Source: Litoditis marina (taxonomy: Eukaryota > Nematoda > Chromadorea > Rhabditida > Rhabditidae). From it: 64,000 nucleotides of DNA. This document shows positions 10,601-21,113 of the stretch, one piece after another. Within the stretch, counting starts at the first letter, position 1. The number at the start of each line of letters is the position of its first letter. A model generated the notes under the pieces. That model searched no databases, had not been told where the DNA came from, and saw only the letters and a list, made by a program, of their open reading frames with translations. A program made the translations under genes and the position numbers. Location: assembly GCA_964036275.1 (NCBI GenBank), contig OZ038436.1:23534639-23598638 (forward strand), read 5' to 3'.

Positions 10601-13600
10601 AGATCGATATTACTAAACTCCCCGCTTTCGACTTATCTGTCGCTTCTGTAACTGAGTTAAAATTGAAAATATAATGGAAAACATGAATATTTGTTACGAA
10701 ATTATCAAAAAAAACTACAAGTACAGGTAGCAATCCTCCTAAAACTCTGAATAACATCCGTTTATATTCTATATCCCTCCCCGGTTCGGCACGAAATGGA
10801 AAGTTTCGACTTGTGACTGCCAGAATATAAGGCGATTCGAAGTGAAAATTCAGTTAGAAGAGAAAGCCATTGAGTGAACGTTTTCGATAGCAGAGAGAGA
10901 GAAACTTTAATAATTCTTCAGGATGACTAAAACGAAATTTCTTCACCAATTTCCACTTTCTAATAATTAACAATCGTTTCCTCGAGCCTTGTCAAAATAC
11001 ACAGCATCTTTGGAATCGGTGGTCTTCGGAATCATTCTCTAATTGCAGGCAGAATAACGTTCATGAATGGGCGAAACTGCAATATTTCTGACTGAACTTC
11101 TGCAATTTTTCTGAGAACCTACCTAAAAAATTTGACTTCGACGTCTCTCACGAATAAATGTCCATCCTATTTCGGGCAAAGGAAGAAGAACATCAGTTCT
11201 GAGTGTCTGAAATTACATTCGAAAGCTGAAAATGAAAAATAATGAACAACAACAAAATAACAATAAAAAAGAATTAAAAATTTAAAAAGAGAGAGAGAAA
11301 ATTATGCGACAGTAATTGCATAATACGAAGTCCGCGGCTTCACATTACGATCACGTAAAAACCGTGCAGCGTATGAAGTTCAGTAGCGCGCTAGAAATCG
11401 GCGAGAAATCTTTGAGCCGCCGCCATAAATTTCACGCCGTTTTTTGTCGCCGTCTAATAGCAGACCATTGAAAATCTTGATTTTTTTGTCGCGCGCTACA
11501 AACAAATGTGAAATTTTTTGTCGAATTGTCGCTGGCTAATGATCGTGATTTGTCTGAGTAGTTCTTTTTCTCAGACATTGAATTTTAAATTTTAAAGAAG
11601 GACGATTATGTGGTCCAATCGCAACGCTTCAGTCCTTTAAACCGCAATATATTTTTCAATTGCAGTTTAAAGGACCGATGTAACGGGATTGGTCCACATA
11701 ATCGTCCTTCTTTAAGTCCACTACTCGCCAAAAAGTCCAATTGATTCAGTTCAGAATTTTTACATATTGCCAACCGGGAGCTTTATAAAGTGTTTATGTT
11801 TCTATCGATTAAGTCATTCATTAACTTTTTTGTTCGGTGCTCACGTGATTTCATCGTGTATTTCAGATCACATGTTGTTGCTGCTTGCATGTACATGACA
11901 TGCCGGTTAGAGAACACTGCTCATCTCCTGTTGGATTTCAGTGATGTAACGCAAGTAAGTTTTTCTCGTATTGATTGTTTCTGGTTCATTCGAACCGGAA
12001 ACCGGTTCAAGATGTAATTTCCTTTCAAATAAAACATTATGTATAACGCACCCCACACCTCGAGGATCAGATTAATTTCACCGTACGTATTGTATTTTTA
12101 TTTTCAAGCTCAAGCACTTATTTCGTTATTTATGACCGAGCTTTGACAGTCGAATTATCAAAATTGAAATAGTTCTGATTCCAGGTAAACGTGTTTGATC
12201 TTGGTCGAACTCTTTCATTCCTTTCACGCTCCTTGCGGATAAATTTGCCCACTACTGACCCATGCCTTTACATAATGCGGTTTGCATGCATGCTCGAATT
12301 CGGAGACAAACAGAAGGAGGTAATGGTTCCATTGCACTTTTGTAATCGTACATGTAATTTATAACACATAGTTAAAATCGGAGTGGGTAACCTTTAAACT
12401 CCGGAAACAACAATTTTTAGTTGAACTTCTCTCAAAGACTCACACTTCTACCTACTGATCAGATCACCATTACCTATATTACTAGGATACGTAGGGTCTT
12501 AGCTATGGTTTGTGGTTTATCATGGTATGTTTGTCAATATTCAGGTGGTCAATTTGGCGACTCGCCTTGTTCAACGTATGAAGCGTGACTGGATGTCCAC
12601 CGGTAGACGGCCAACTGGTTTATGTGGAGCAGCGTTGCTAATTGCAGCTAGGTGAATTTGATATAATGTTTTTGTATTGGAAGAATTTAGAAACACGGAG
12701 ATCGGTCTTTCCCTGCGTATGAATAACATTCACTTCCTTTCTCAGATGTCGCCAGGTGATGTGTTAAGAAAAAAAAACTTTAATTTGCCTTTTCAGATCC
12801 TTCAACTTTAATCGATCGATATCAGATGTTGTGAGAATTGTTCATATCAGTGAATCCGTTGTGAGGAAACGCTTGGAAGAGTTCAGTCAAACCCCGTCGG
12901 GGGCGTTGACTATCGATGAATTCAGTACTGTCGATTTGGTGAGTTGATTAGAAATTAACCGAAGCTTTTTTCACCTTTCATCGTATAAAACATATATGTG
13001 ATTCAGTTGAGCTGAAGATGAGGGAACAACTATATTTCTGTCTTCTTTTCTTAATCTAAGCTCTTTTTTATCTGTGATTCACTTGTTCGCATATCTTCAA
13101 TCGTTTAGTTTTTAATCAGTTGGTACTCCAACTCCAAAACATGCAACCTTTGCATGCAATTCTCGGATCTCTCGATAACATCTCTATTCTTTTAAGGAAC
13201 ACAGTGAAGACCCGCCCGCCTTCCGGGAAGCTCGGCGTAAAGCAAGAGAGCAGCAGCTGTTGAAAGAAGAAGAGTTCGCCGAAATAATGGAAAAGGACGT
13301 AAGTTCACACTTTTTGTACACTGCCAATGCATGCGTGTTCGTTCACATCAGTTAGGTTCTGTAATTTTAATTTCACCATAGGGCGGATGCGTAACATCTC
13401 TAATGAATGTTTTAGCTGCAACCAATGGAGGAAGAGTTGGAGAAGGCATTGGAAAAGAAGCGCCGGGAGAAGTTCAAACACACGCAGTATGCGAAGTTGG
13501 TAGCGGGTGCACTCGGTGAGTTCGTTTACTGTTCTATTCAGTTTGGAAGACTTGGTTGTGTGCAGTAATTTGTTGAAAATCAGCAGTTTCATTTAGGTGC

Positions 13601-16600
13601 GTGTGGATCCTATAAAATGGAAAGGCCATGCACGATCTAGCACGATCTAGGTAGATCAAACTTGAAATTAAGATCTTGATGAATAAACATGTAGTTAGTT
13701 GAGTATATCGTCAGGCAAGTATTATCTCATTGTATTCCTTGTAAGGGTATGGAGCAACGAACGTGGATTATCCTCTCCCGTTAGATTAAACGCACTTTCT
13801 AGATTTGTAAGCCTCCATATTTCAGATGATCCGGAAGTGGGAAAAGCAGAAGCAGCGCTGGTAAGGGATCAAATCATTGATTCTGTATTCGACTGTGCGG
13901 ATGGGAGTACCAATCCAAGGTAAGAACATCTCCGTTATATTTGTTACTTATTCTCACTGGCGCTGCATATTCGCTCTTGTGGCTGGGAATATCGTAGTCG
14001 CGCTGCGTTTATTTTGCTATTTCCTATAGATCAATATTCTATGAATGATTTCAGTACCTCCAAAGGGTTTGCCGACTTTCGCCCCACACTAGAATCACTG
14101 GGTATCGCCAATGGTGTTCCTCACTCTACACGCGCGCCGGCTCCTGTGGCAACGCAAGAGACACCACTCCCTGCAATGGATCATCCTAATGGAGACCTCG
14201 ACCTCGAAGGTGTGTCAATTTTTGCTCTTTTTCTAATTCTAAGAGAGCATCCATGTTTAAACGTGTTTTCATACTGAACAGAAAAGTGTTAATTGTTTGA
14301 GAAGAGAATTCTTCAACAATAATTTGTTAGACAATCGTAAGTTCTATCTGGTAAGCGTGTTGGAGTGAATGTATGATTATGTAATATATTTATTCGCGAA
14401 ATAATAATTCTCATTTTCAGATATCGACGATGACGAGCTGGACACATATATTTTGACGCAGTCTGAATCTGTTATAAAGGAGAGATTCTGGATGAAATGT
14501 AATGGCGAGCATGTGAAGGAGATGGAGCGGAGGTGTGTCCTAAATACGCTATTGTTTTGATTTGTATGAATAAATATTATGTTTTCACAAGGTAGCCGAT
14601 ATCGCTGTGAGTATTTGGTCGCAACCGTTTTGCGCTCTCATATCCTTCATTACCGATCAACAAGGAAGTTCACTGCATAGGGTCGATGAATACAGATTGC
14701 TTGTCGAACATATGTGTGCATTGTAAGTACTAGCATGTACTGTTTAGTAGCATTTATCTTGCGATCGATACATTCCATGCTCTTATTTTTATCTAACGGA
14801 CATTTTTATACGATTTGTAAGAATACGACTTCTCAATTGAGGAATTAATATATTATATCTTTCTTCTCACTTCGGAGCGTTTTTAGAAAGCGTGAACGAG
14901 AAGAGCAGGATGAGAAAGATAAGGACAACCCGAAAAAGAGGCGAAAAACTACATCTCACGCATCAAGAGCGGTGATCGGGCCATCAGCTACAGCATCGGA
15001 GGCCATGGAGAAAATCATTCATGTTGGTATTATCTCAATTACATGATGAGTTTTCACTGAATTTTTTGATAGTATGCACGACATTCACCAGTCACCAATT
15101 GTTTGAAGCTCTGCTTGGTAATGATAGGCTGGAAGTCTGGACCATGCAACCAGAAAGTCGTTACAATTGTGGTTTTTTTTATCGTTCTCATCTCTCAAAA
15201 AAGTAGATTGTTGGACTCACTTTTGTTGAACATTAAAACTCTTACTTGAATGTTTTAAGGAGAAGAAGTTGTCTAACAAAGTGAATTACGACATCCTAAA
15301 GGAGATCGAACACCTTCCATCAACAATTTTTTCGAAAAGGAGTGATCCTTCTCAATCAGTCAAGGTTTGCTCTATAATACACTGTTTCTGTACTCTCTTG
15401 CTCGTTGTCGTCAACTGATGAATTTCACTCTGGGGTTTAGCATCGCCAGCTCCGTTCAACATGCTGTTGGGAGTATGAGCAAATATGTTTGCTTCACATT
15501 GCTGGTTAGGTTTTTTTAACAGTAGCTCAATAGAGAAGGAAAACTGACCTCGAATCTGAGATATCTACAATTCAGTGTTGCAGGATGTCAAGCGGGTTAT
15601 TGCTGAAATTGAAGCGGACACTCTACAAAAAGAAACGAATTCTCCTGTAAGTATTTCAGTTTTTTTCCATTGGGTTATTATTGTTCTGTTCACGGAATCC
15701 GCTTAGAAAATCATCCGAAAAGGGCAAGAGGTTAGCGTTTGGGGCCCACAGAAGCTCTTGTAGTTTTCAATTAACAATATGCTACTAATTATAGGTTTTG
15801 TCGAGCTGCAGTAGTGATGATATTTCCTCCGACGATCTGTCTAAGAAGGAGAAAGAGATACAAAGGAAGAACATTCAAAACGCTTCCAGCACAAATTTAT
15901 CTGCTATTCGCACATCTTTCAAGGTGGACGAAAGCATAGCTCAGTCGGTATGTTCAAGTTTGTCATATGAAGTAGTAACCACGATGACCCAAATATCTAG
16001 ATTTCATAACCTGAACAGTTAGATTTTCATTCTTCAAAAACTTTTGTTTTTACTGAGGACGAATTATTATTATCAAAAGCGAAACTTGCAGTTTTGCATC
16101 AATATTCGGAGCGCAGTAATAATTTCGGTTGTCGCAAATGAGATTATAGTTGATTTATTTATTCATGCCTAATTGTTTGGAGTATTCGGTTTTGGTCACT
16201 GGTTCGTGCTATGTCCTATATTTTAGCCGGCTTCAAGTGAACCACCCCCTCTCGACAGGAAACCGGTGATTTCTGTAAGGTATGGTTCTCGTTTTTTCTT
16301 TTCATAGGTACATATATACTAGGGTTGTTAAAGCCAAACTCGAATTTCGAAAAAACTCGAAATAACTCGAAATTTCGAGTTCGACTCGAAACTCGAAATC
16401 TCCAAAACTCGAGTAACTCGAAACTCGAAAAACTCGAAATTTTTGAAACTCGAAAAGTTCGAGTTTTCGAGTTTGGCCTTGTCCCAAGTCAGAAATAATG
16501 GACGAATGAGCGTTTCATAGCACTTTTTTTGCTATTTCAAACATAAAATGCTTATTTTTTCACGATTCTCGCATAATCACGAGAAAAAATCCGAATTTCT

Positions 16601-18205
16601 CGAAAAATTCTTATTTGTTTAGCTCGATAAAATCCTAAAACTTAACGACCAAACTCGAAAATCGAGTTTTTCGAGTTCAACTCGAAACTCGAAAACTCGG
16701 TTTTTTTGAAACGCTGAAAACTCGAAATTCCCAAAACTCGAATAACTCGAAACTCGAAAAACTCGTTTTCTCCCAAAACTCGAAATTTCAAACTCGATTA
16801 ACAACCCTAATATATACACATCAGGGCCGGAGCACTCATCTGAGTAATTCCCAATTCAACAAAGTAGTTCCCTAAACCTATCCTTATAGGAGTCGTTTTG
16901 GACGCGCACGTCCAAATTTGAATGGAAGCGTTCGGAAAGAAGTTGTGTCCTCTCATCCTGCGATGGATGATAATCCCAAGGATCACTCGGGAGTGCTTAA
17001 CGGTGGGTGTCTGTAGCAAATCGTCAGCAGCTGTCTTTTCATTTTGATTGAGCCAGTTGATGAAAATGCAAAACATGTTGATGAATTCAATTGTTGATGA
17101 ACTCAATTCAATTGCAATTATTTTTGTGTATTTCGTTAACGGGCAAAAGCGAATCGATTTTACGAATATCCAGCTTTGATGGACAGGATAGTCAAGACAT
17201 AATCATGGTATTTGTCAACTTTTTGTTCCAGGTGGTTCTGTAGAGAAGGAAGGAGAGCCCAATCACCGTTCCAGTACAACCTGCTCCTCTAATGTTAGTT
17301 CCATCAAAAGATAATTCAGAGGGCTCCTTCAACTGTTAACCAAATCACACACATACTTTACACATACACTCTTCGATGTAAATTTATCACGGCTCATGGA
17401 TTTTTTTTATAAAAATAATTCTATTATTAAAACTATCGGTTCACTAATGAATTACTGTAGTTGGACTGATATCAGTATGTTAATAATTGATATTTCAGTC
17501 TCCTAGTGAAGAGCCCGGTTGTTCCGATGTTGGGCAGGTCATGTCCGATGAGAAGACAAAGGTATATTTCCCCTGCGCGATCACGAAGAACTCATTTGCA
17601 TCAGCCTAGCACGAATAAGCAAACTTATTACAAATTTTCATATCAGCGTAGTTTTAGATTGTTCCCGGTAATTTGCGGCGTGGTCGGAAACCCCCTCCAC
17701 TGATTGGGAAAATAGCAAGAACTCTCCCTCAAGAAGAGAAGACTCAGGTGAGTATTTAACAGGGTTGTTAATCGAGTTTTGAGAAAAACCGAGAGTTTCG
17801 AGTTAAGTCGCTAAGTTTCAGGATTTTATCGAGACAAAAAAAAGAGAAATTATGATTTTTTCATATTATTACGCGAGAATGGTGAAAGCAGAAGCATTCT
17901 ATGTTTTAAACAGCGGAGAAATTGCTGTAAAACGCTCATTTATATCTTACTCCTCGCTTGGAGCAAAGCCATACTCGAAACTCAATTGTTTCGAGTTCAA
18001 AAATTCGTATTTTTCGCGGTTGTAGTTAACATTCGAATAATGCATGCATTTCGGTAAGAGGTGATCTGTTTACTTTTACTGTTAAGATGTTTGCTTGCAG
18101 ACTAGTGCTAAATGTGAGGATAGTAGTAGTCCTGCACTGCTGAAGAGAGGAAGAAATAAGGCCAACATACCCGAAGAGTTTTTGAGAAGATCTTCACGTC
18201 GCTAG
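7641..18205 (+). CDS. brf-1: BRF1, TFIIB-related subunit of RNA polymerase III factor TFIIIB
   Basis: Nuclear factor that recruits Pol III with TBP and BDP1 to tRNA and 5S genes. Exons: 7641-7698, 7979-8083, 8224-8339, 8919-9016, 11867-11954, 12185-12319, 12545-12651, 12797-12938, 13197-13298, 13416-13515, 13826-13919, 14055-14209, 14421-14532, 14887-15022, 15260-15364, 15584-15646, 15795-15947, 16227-16274, 17246-17293, 17499-17561, 17658-17747, 18101-18205. About 740 residues, near the usual size for animal BRF1. Residues 1-28 form the zinc ribbon (Cys5, Cys8, Cys24, Cys27). The two cyclin-like repeats span about 90-283, including [14 protein letters not shown] and [15 protein letters not shown]. 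The Brf1-specific TBP-binding block [12 protein letters not shown] starts near residue 434. A Lys/Arg- and Ser-rich tail follows. The joint between the exons at 16274 and 17246 is a best guess; all others close in phase. Exons 9 and 15 use unusual TTTAAG acceptors. Confidence 0.9.
9078..11559. mobile_element. 2.5 kb TIR element in BRF1 intron 4
   Basis: Left end ACTCAGCCAAGTGACGATCA and, on the opposite strand, right end ACTCAGACAAATCACGATCA are inverted copies, with TA just outside each. Both subterminal regions are full of GCGCGCTACAAATCGCC-like words in opposite orientation (9100-9250 and 11380-11500). About 2 kb of AT-rich interior contains no transposase frame, so it is non-autonomous. 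It separates exons coding for the first BRF1 cyclin fold. Confidence 0.7.
9580..9652 (-). repeat. tRNA-like (SINE-like) fragment
   Basis: The minus strand contains a perfect Pol III B-box, GGTTCGAATCC, preceded at tRNA-like distance by GCTCGTTTGGTTG (A-box-like) and followed by a T run. It does not fold into a full cloverleaf that I can draw, so I read it as tRNA-derived rather than as a functional tRNA. It lies inside the 2.5 kb element. Confidence 0.35.
11592..11715. mobile_element. 124-bp palindromic MITE
   Basis: TTAAAGAAGGACGATTATGT at the left is matched by its reverse complement ACATAATCGTCCTTCTTTAA at the right. An inner inverted pair, GTCCTTTAAAC and GTTTAAAGGAC, makes most of the element self-complementary. 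It is just upstream of BRF1 exon 5, immediately after the 2.5 kb element. Confidence 0.8.
16320..16809. mobile_element. 490-bp hAT-type MITE, family H1 copy 1
   Basis: Terminal inverted repeat TAGGGTTGTTAA at 16320 and TTAACAACCCTA ending at 16809. A perfect 8-bp target duplication ATATATAC occupies 16312-16319 and 16810-16817. The interior is a simple array of ACTCGAAA-type words (GAGTTTTCGA in the other strand). The 8-bp duplication and the TAGGG terminus indicate mobilisation by a hAT transposase. Lies in a BRF1 intron near the 3' end. Confidence 0.85.
17760..18030. repeat. Decayed H1-family element
   Basis: Starts CAGGGTTGTTAATCGAGTTT, the H1 left end, keeps scattered TTTCGAGTT words near 17810 and 17980, and ends with a degenerate GTTAAC. 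No target duplication was seen. It fills most of the last BRF1 intron. Confidence 0.5.
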
Positions 18206-18345
18206 ACATTTGTTACTATTTTAGTTTGTTATTAGTTTGTATTATCGATTGTTGTTTTGTGTTCTCCCGTAATTTTAATAGCAGCTTGTCTGGCCACGGG
18301 TATGGTGAGAAATTATACATTGTTTTTGTTGATAATTTGATCAGA

Positions 18346-18362
18346 TTTATTTCGAGAATAAA
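18346..18362. terminator. Back-to-back poly(A) signals of BRF1 (+) and MRPL14 (-)
   Basis: AATAAA for BRF1 is at 18357-18362 on the plus strand. AATAAA for MRPL14 is at 18346-18351 on the minus strand, 31 nt past its stop. The two stops are only 177 bp apart, so the mature 3' ends should be adjacent or overlap. Confidence 0.6.
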
Positions 18363-18381
18363 TACAACTAATAACATTTGA

Positions 18382-19144
18382 CTAAACATATTTGTTAGCA
18401 ATAGCTAGAACCTTAGAGAATTGGACATTATCACGCTTCGCTAGAAGTTTTGTAGGCACAGGGGCGGTGATCCGATTTCCGAGAGGATTACCTAGAAGAA
18501 GAATACAATATTAATATTCGGTACAGCTGAATTTCCAAATCAATTTTCCATTTCAGTAGATTTTCGTAATTTTGTTCGATCCAAATTTTCGCAAAAGTAA
18601 TTTTCGATCCAATGTATATTTTGTGAATTTACCTTCTTCATCTAGAAGAACAATGTTGTTAGTGTCAGTCACTGGTACTCCATGCTGGCGGTAATGAACG
18701 TGGGTGTTAGCACCAACAACGAAAGCCTTACGCATTTCTCCTCGAATAGCGACAAGAATCTGGAATGAGTCACTATGTGGCTTTCATTATATATAACATT
18801 ATCCGCACCGTCGGGTTTACATATGGAAACGAAAAATAAGCATAAAGCATACCTTATCGCCAAGAGTGGCATGCGGTAAATGGCGAGACCGTCTGCCCTG
18901 CTTGTAGACATGAATGCAGTATGCCTGCTTGCCTGAAATATGCTCCATTCAGTCATTATCGGGATATTATTATATGTGTTGCAGGATCCATTTCGGATGC
19001 TTAAAATAATACTAAGAAAGCATGCCTGAATGAATTTAAAGAAGAGAAAACTCAGCAGAGCGCGAACACACCAGAGGTATGAGCTTCTTTTCCCAGAGAG
19101 GAATTATCCACAACTACACATCTAGTGCGACGATGAATGCCCAT
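18382..19144 (-). CDS. mrpl-14: Mitochondrial large-subunit ribosomal protein uL14m
   Basis: Structural protein of the mitochondrial large ribosomal subunit. Exons on the minus strand: 19144-19072, 18932-18853, 18759-18633, 18491-18382, together 129 residues. Family landmarks in order: RCVVVDNSSLG, YCIHVYKQG, LGDKILVAIRGE, KAFVVG, DTNNIVLLDEEGNPLGNRI and the C-terminus SKVLAIANKYV, all as in uL14m. The start is set at the first ATG after the TTTTTTTAG acceptor at 19182. In-frame codons continue 5' to that acceptor without a Met, and no cis exon with matching phase was found, so I infer an SL-spliced mRNA starting there. Oddly, this leaves no clear mitochondrial presequence. It is the downstream partner of the DUF5522 gene. 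Confidence 0.88.
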
Positions 19145-19180
19145 AGAGGGTGTCCGGGTACGGTGCTTGGATAGCTCATA

Positions 19181-19319
19181 CCTAAAAAAAATTGCTATGA
19201 GAATATTAGGAATGTTTTGCTATATGTATATTTCGAACGCACCTTCACCAAATTCAAATAGAAACATCGGAACTGAGCCGTGTATCAGACAAACTACAAG
19301 CATCACATGAACTTTTATT
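19181..19319 (-). promoter_or_regulatory. Putative operon junction (poly(A) signal to SL2-type acceptor)
   Basis: On the minus strand AATAAA (19319-19314) directly follows the stop of the DUF5522 gene. About 130 nt later comes TTTTTTTAG at 19182, immediately before the MRPL14 reading frame. That spacing is typical of nematode operons, where the upstream mRNA is cleaved and the downstream one receives an SL2-type leader. Inference from layout only. Confidence 0.5.
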
Positions 19320-19322
19320 GTT

Positions 19323-20608
19323 CTATACATAATATGCTCCATTCCAGACTTTTCGTGCTTTTACTTCTTTCGAAACGTTGACCATTCCATACGGACAATG
19401 ACGACATCCACTGCCACAACATTCTTCTCGAAGCAAGTGATGGGAAATGGTGAACACGTGCAACTTGGAGACCGGATCGATGTAACTGAACTTGCGTTCC
19501 TCAACCGCACGAAGATGTGCCATGTAGATATCCCTTTCTTCGCTTGTCAAACCGTTGTAGTTGTTCCAGGGGATGCTGGATTTATTGATTGAATCCTCGA
19601 ATAGAACATAATTTGCCAAACTCTCTCCATTTTTCCAAGGGACAACAGCGTATCCTTTCGAAACTTTATTCTTGGGCGTATAGTAAACCGGAGAAATATC
19701 TTCGCGAAGTAGTTTTCCGAGCCTAACATCGTCAGCAACCGTCATTGATGTGTTTTCTCCCTTAGTAGAAAACGCAGCACACGATCTGAAAAACCATCAT
19801 TTCCCAAAAGTCATCTCATAGGTTCAGAATATAAAACTTAAGCCACAGCGGGACGTGAGCCATGAGAGTAAGTTTTGGGAAAATCATGTGGTTCAACCCA
19901 ACTATATGTCAGTCCGACCATACAGGTAGTGCGCAACGAAAATGCAGTGTCAATTTCAATTGTGTTACTTGACACTCAGTGGATAATCAAGATAAAATAT
20001 ATGATATATTCTATTTTTCGGTGAGATAATATTCTTTTATAGATTTAAACAAAAAAGCCTATTTGCTCAAATAGCAAGAGCTAACTGCTATCGCTAGCAG
20101 CACGTGCTGGTTTTGTTATGACAGATCTGAGTATATACCTAATATACGTTTTCTAAGCACATCTTTCGCAAGTCAGACCTGGCTGAGAAAATGGTGTGAT
20201 TGTTATTGATATAGAAAAGCCATTAGTCATTGCACAACACTAACCAAAAATAGAATAGCAAGCTCCCAACAAGGTTGGAATACGATAAACCTTAGAGCCG
20301 ACATTATCAAAGGGCATAACTGTTAATCATAGACTAGCTCAAGCTATATTATAAAGCAGCTGACACTCTTGATGCGCTAAAAGCATTCGAACATGATCCT
20401 TATATGCGGAGAAGAATAAAGTGGACAATCCACTGCATGTCAAAAATAACACATTTCAAGCAGAGCAAAAACCGTTTTGAACTCACGCTGGTTGTGGATA
20501 CCATCTTCCCGAAGCGAAATTCTTGCTGAGAAGAGTAGATTGGTAAACGTTTCCAAGTAACCGCATCGCAAATTCATTGCACTTCGATGCGGCCGTGACT
20601 AAACTCAT
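19323..20608 (-). CDS. DUF5522 (C1orf53-like) mitochondrial protein
   Basis: Two exons on the minus strand, 20608-20487 and 19785-19323, give 194 residues. The first exon encodes an Arg/Lys/Ser-rich, acid-poor N-terminus (MSLVTAASKCNEF, then RLLGNVYQSTLLSKNF) that looks like a mitochondrial presequence. The C-terminal half has the family signature: YIDPVSKLHVFT, then HHLLREECCGSGCRHCPYG near residues 156-174, with cysteines at about 163, 164, 168 and 171. The molecular function of DUF5522 is not established; the cysteine motif suggests metal binding. The ATG lies 2 nt after a TTTCAG acceptor at 20611-20612, which fits SL trans-splicing, although the frame stays open for about 40 codons further 5'. 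It is probably the first gene of an operon with MRPL14 and is divergent from NDUFB5. Confidence 0.8.
19786..20486 (-). other. Intron of the DUF5522 gene
   Basis: A 701-bp AT-rich intron starting GTGAGT and ending TTTTCAG on the minus strand. I see no nested gene. A short imperfect palindrome (AGAGCTAACTGCTATCGCTA region) lies near 20080. Confidence 0.5.
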
Positions 20609-21113
20609 CACTGAAATACGCGATTTTGTTAATACTATTGCAAAGAAGCCATTTTTAATTAAATATATTGAAATTGTTGAGTAGCAAATTTTACGCAGCG
20701 ACGGCGACGGCTCTGGAACTATAAATGTGCCAGTCATGGTGAGGAAGGCACATAGTAGGTGTCACTAGCGCATTTTCTGTGCCATTGCCATCAATTTTGC
20801 ACACTAAAATTTTAAATCTAGGGTTGTTTCCGCCGATTTTTACTGAAATATATTAATGTTTGAATAATTTTATTCGGCTCGCTGTAACTATGAGGGCGTG
20901 AGCCGTTTATTCAGTTTCTGGTTCGCCATGTTCCTTTCTTCTATAGATATCCACATGATTTCCCGCAAACTTGAGTATTATTTGTCTTATCTTAGGAAGA
21001 TGCGATCAGTTCAAACACTCCAATATATAATACTTCTGTTCGTCACCTATAATTTATGCATTTAATTGTCTTCGTCGTGGACTTGTGTTTTATTTCAGGG
21101 TGGTTATTTCGCC
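20609..21113. promoter_or_regulatory. Divergent promoter region of DUF5522-MRPL14 and NDUFB5
   Basis: Only 505 bp separate the two outward-facing start codons, and all three genes encode mitochondrial proteins, so a shared bidirectional promoter is likely. Candidate SL acceptors bound it: TTTCAG on the minus strand at 20611-20612 and TTTCAG at 21098 on the plus strand. I could not recognise a specific transcription-factor site. Confidence 0.5.
21097..21098 (+). promoter_or_regulatory. Candidate SL trans-splice acceptor of NDUFB5
   Basis: TTTTATTTCAG ends 15 nt before the NDUFB5 start codon with no coding exon before it, the usual look of an SL1 acceptor in nematodes. Confidence 0.5.

Noticed and set aside
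19241..19302. MRPL14 first exon starting MLVVCLIHG
   Set aside because: Its donor leaves phase 1, but the next exon needs phase 2. The sequence is better explained as DUF5522 3' UTR and operon spacer.
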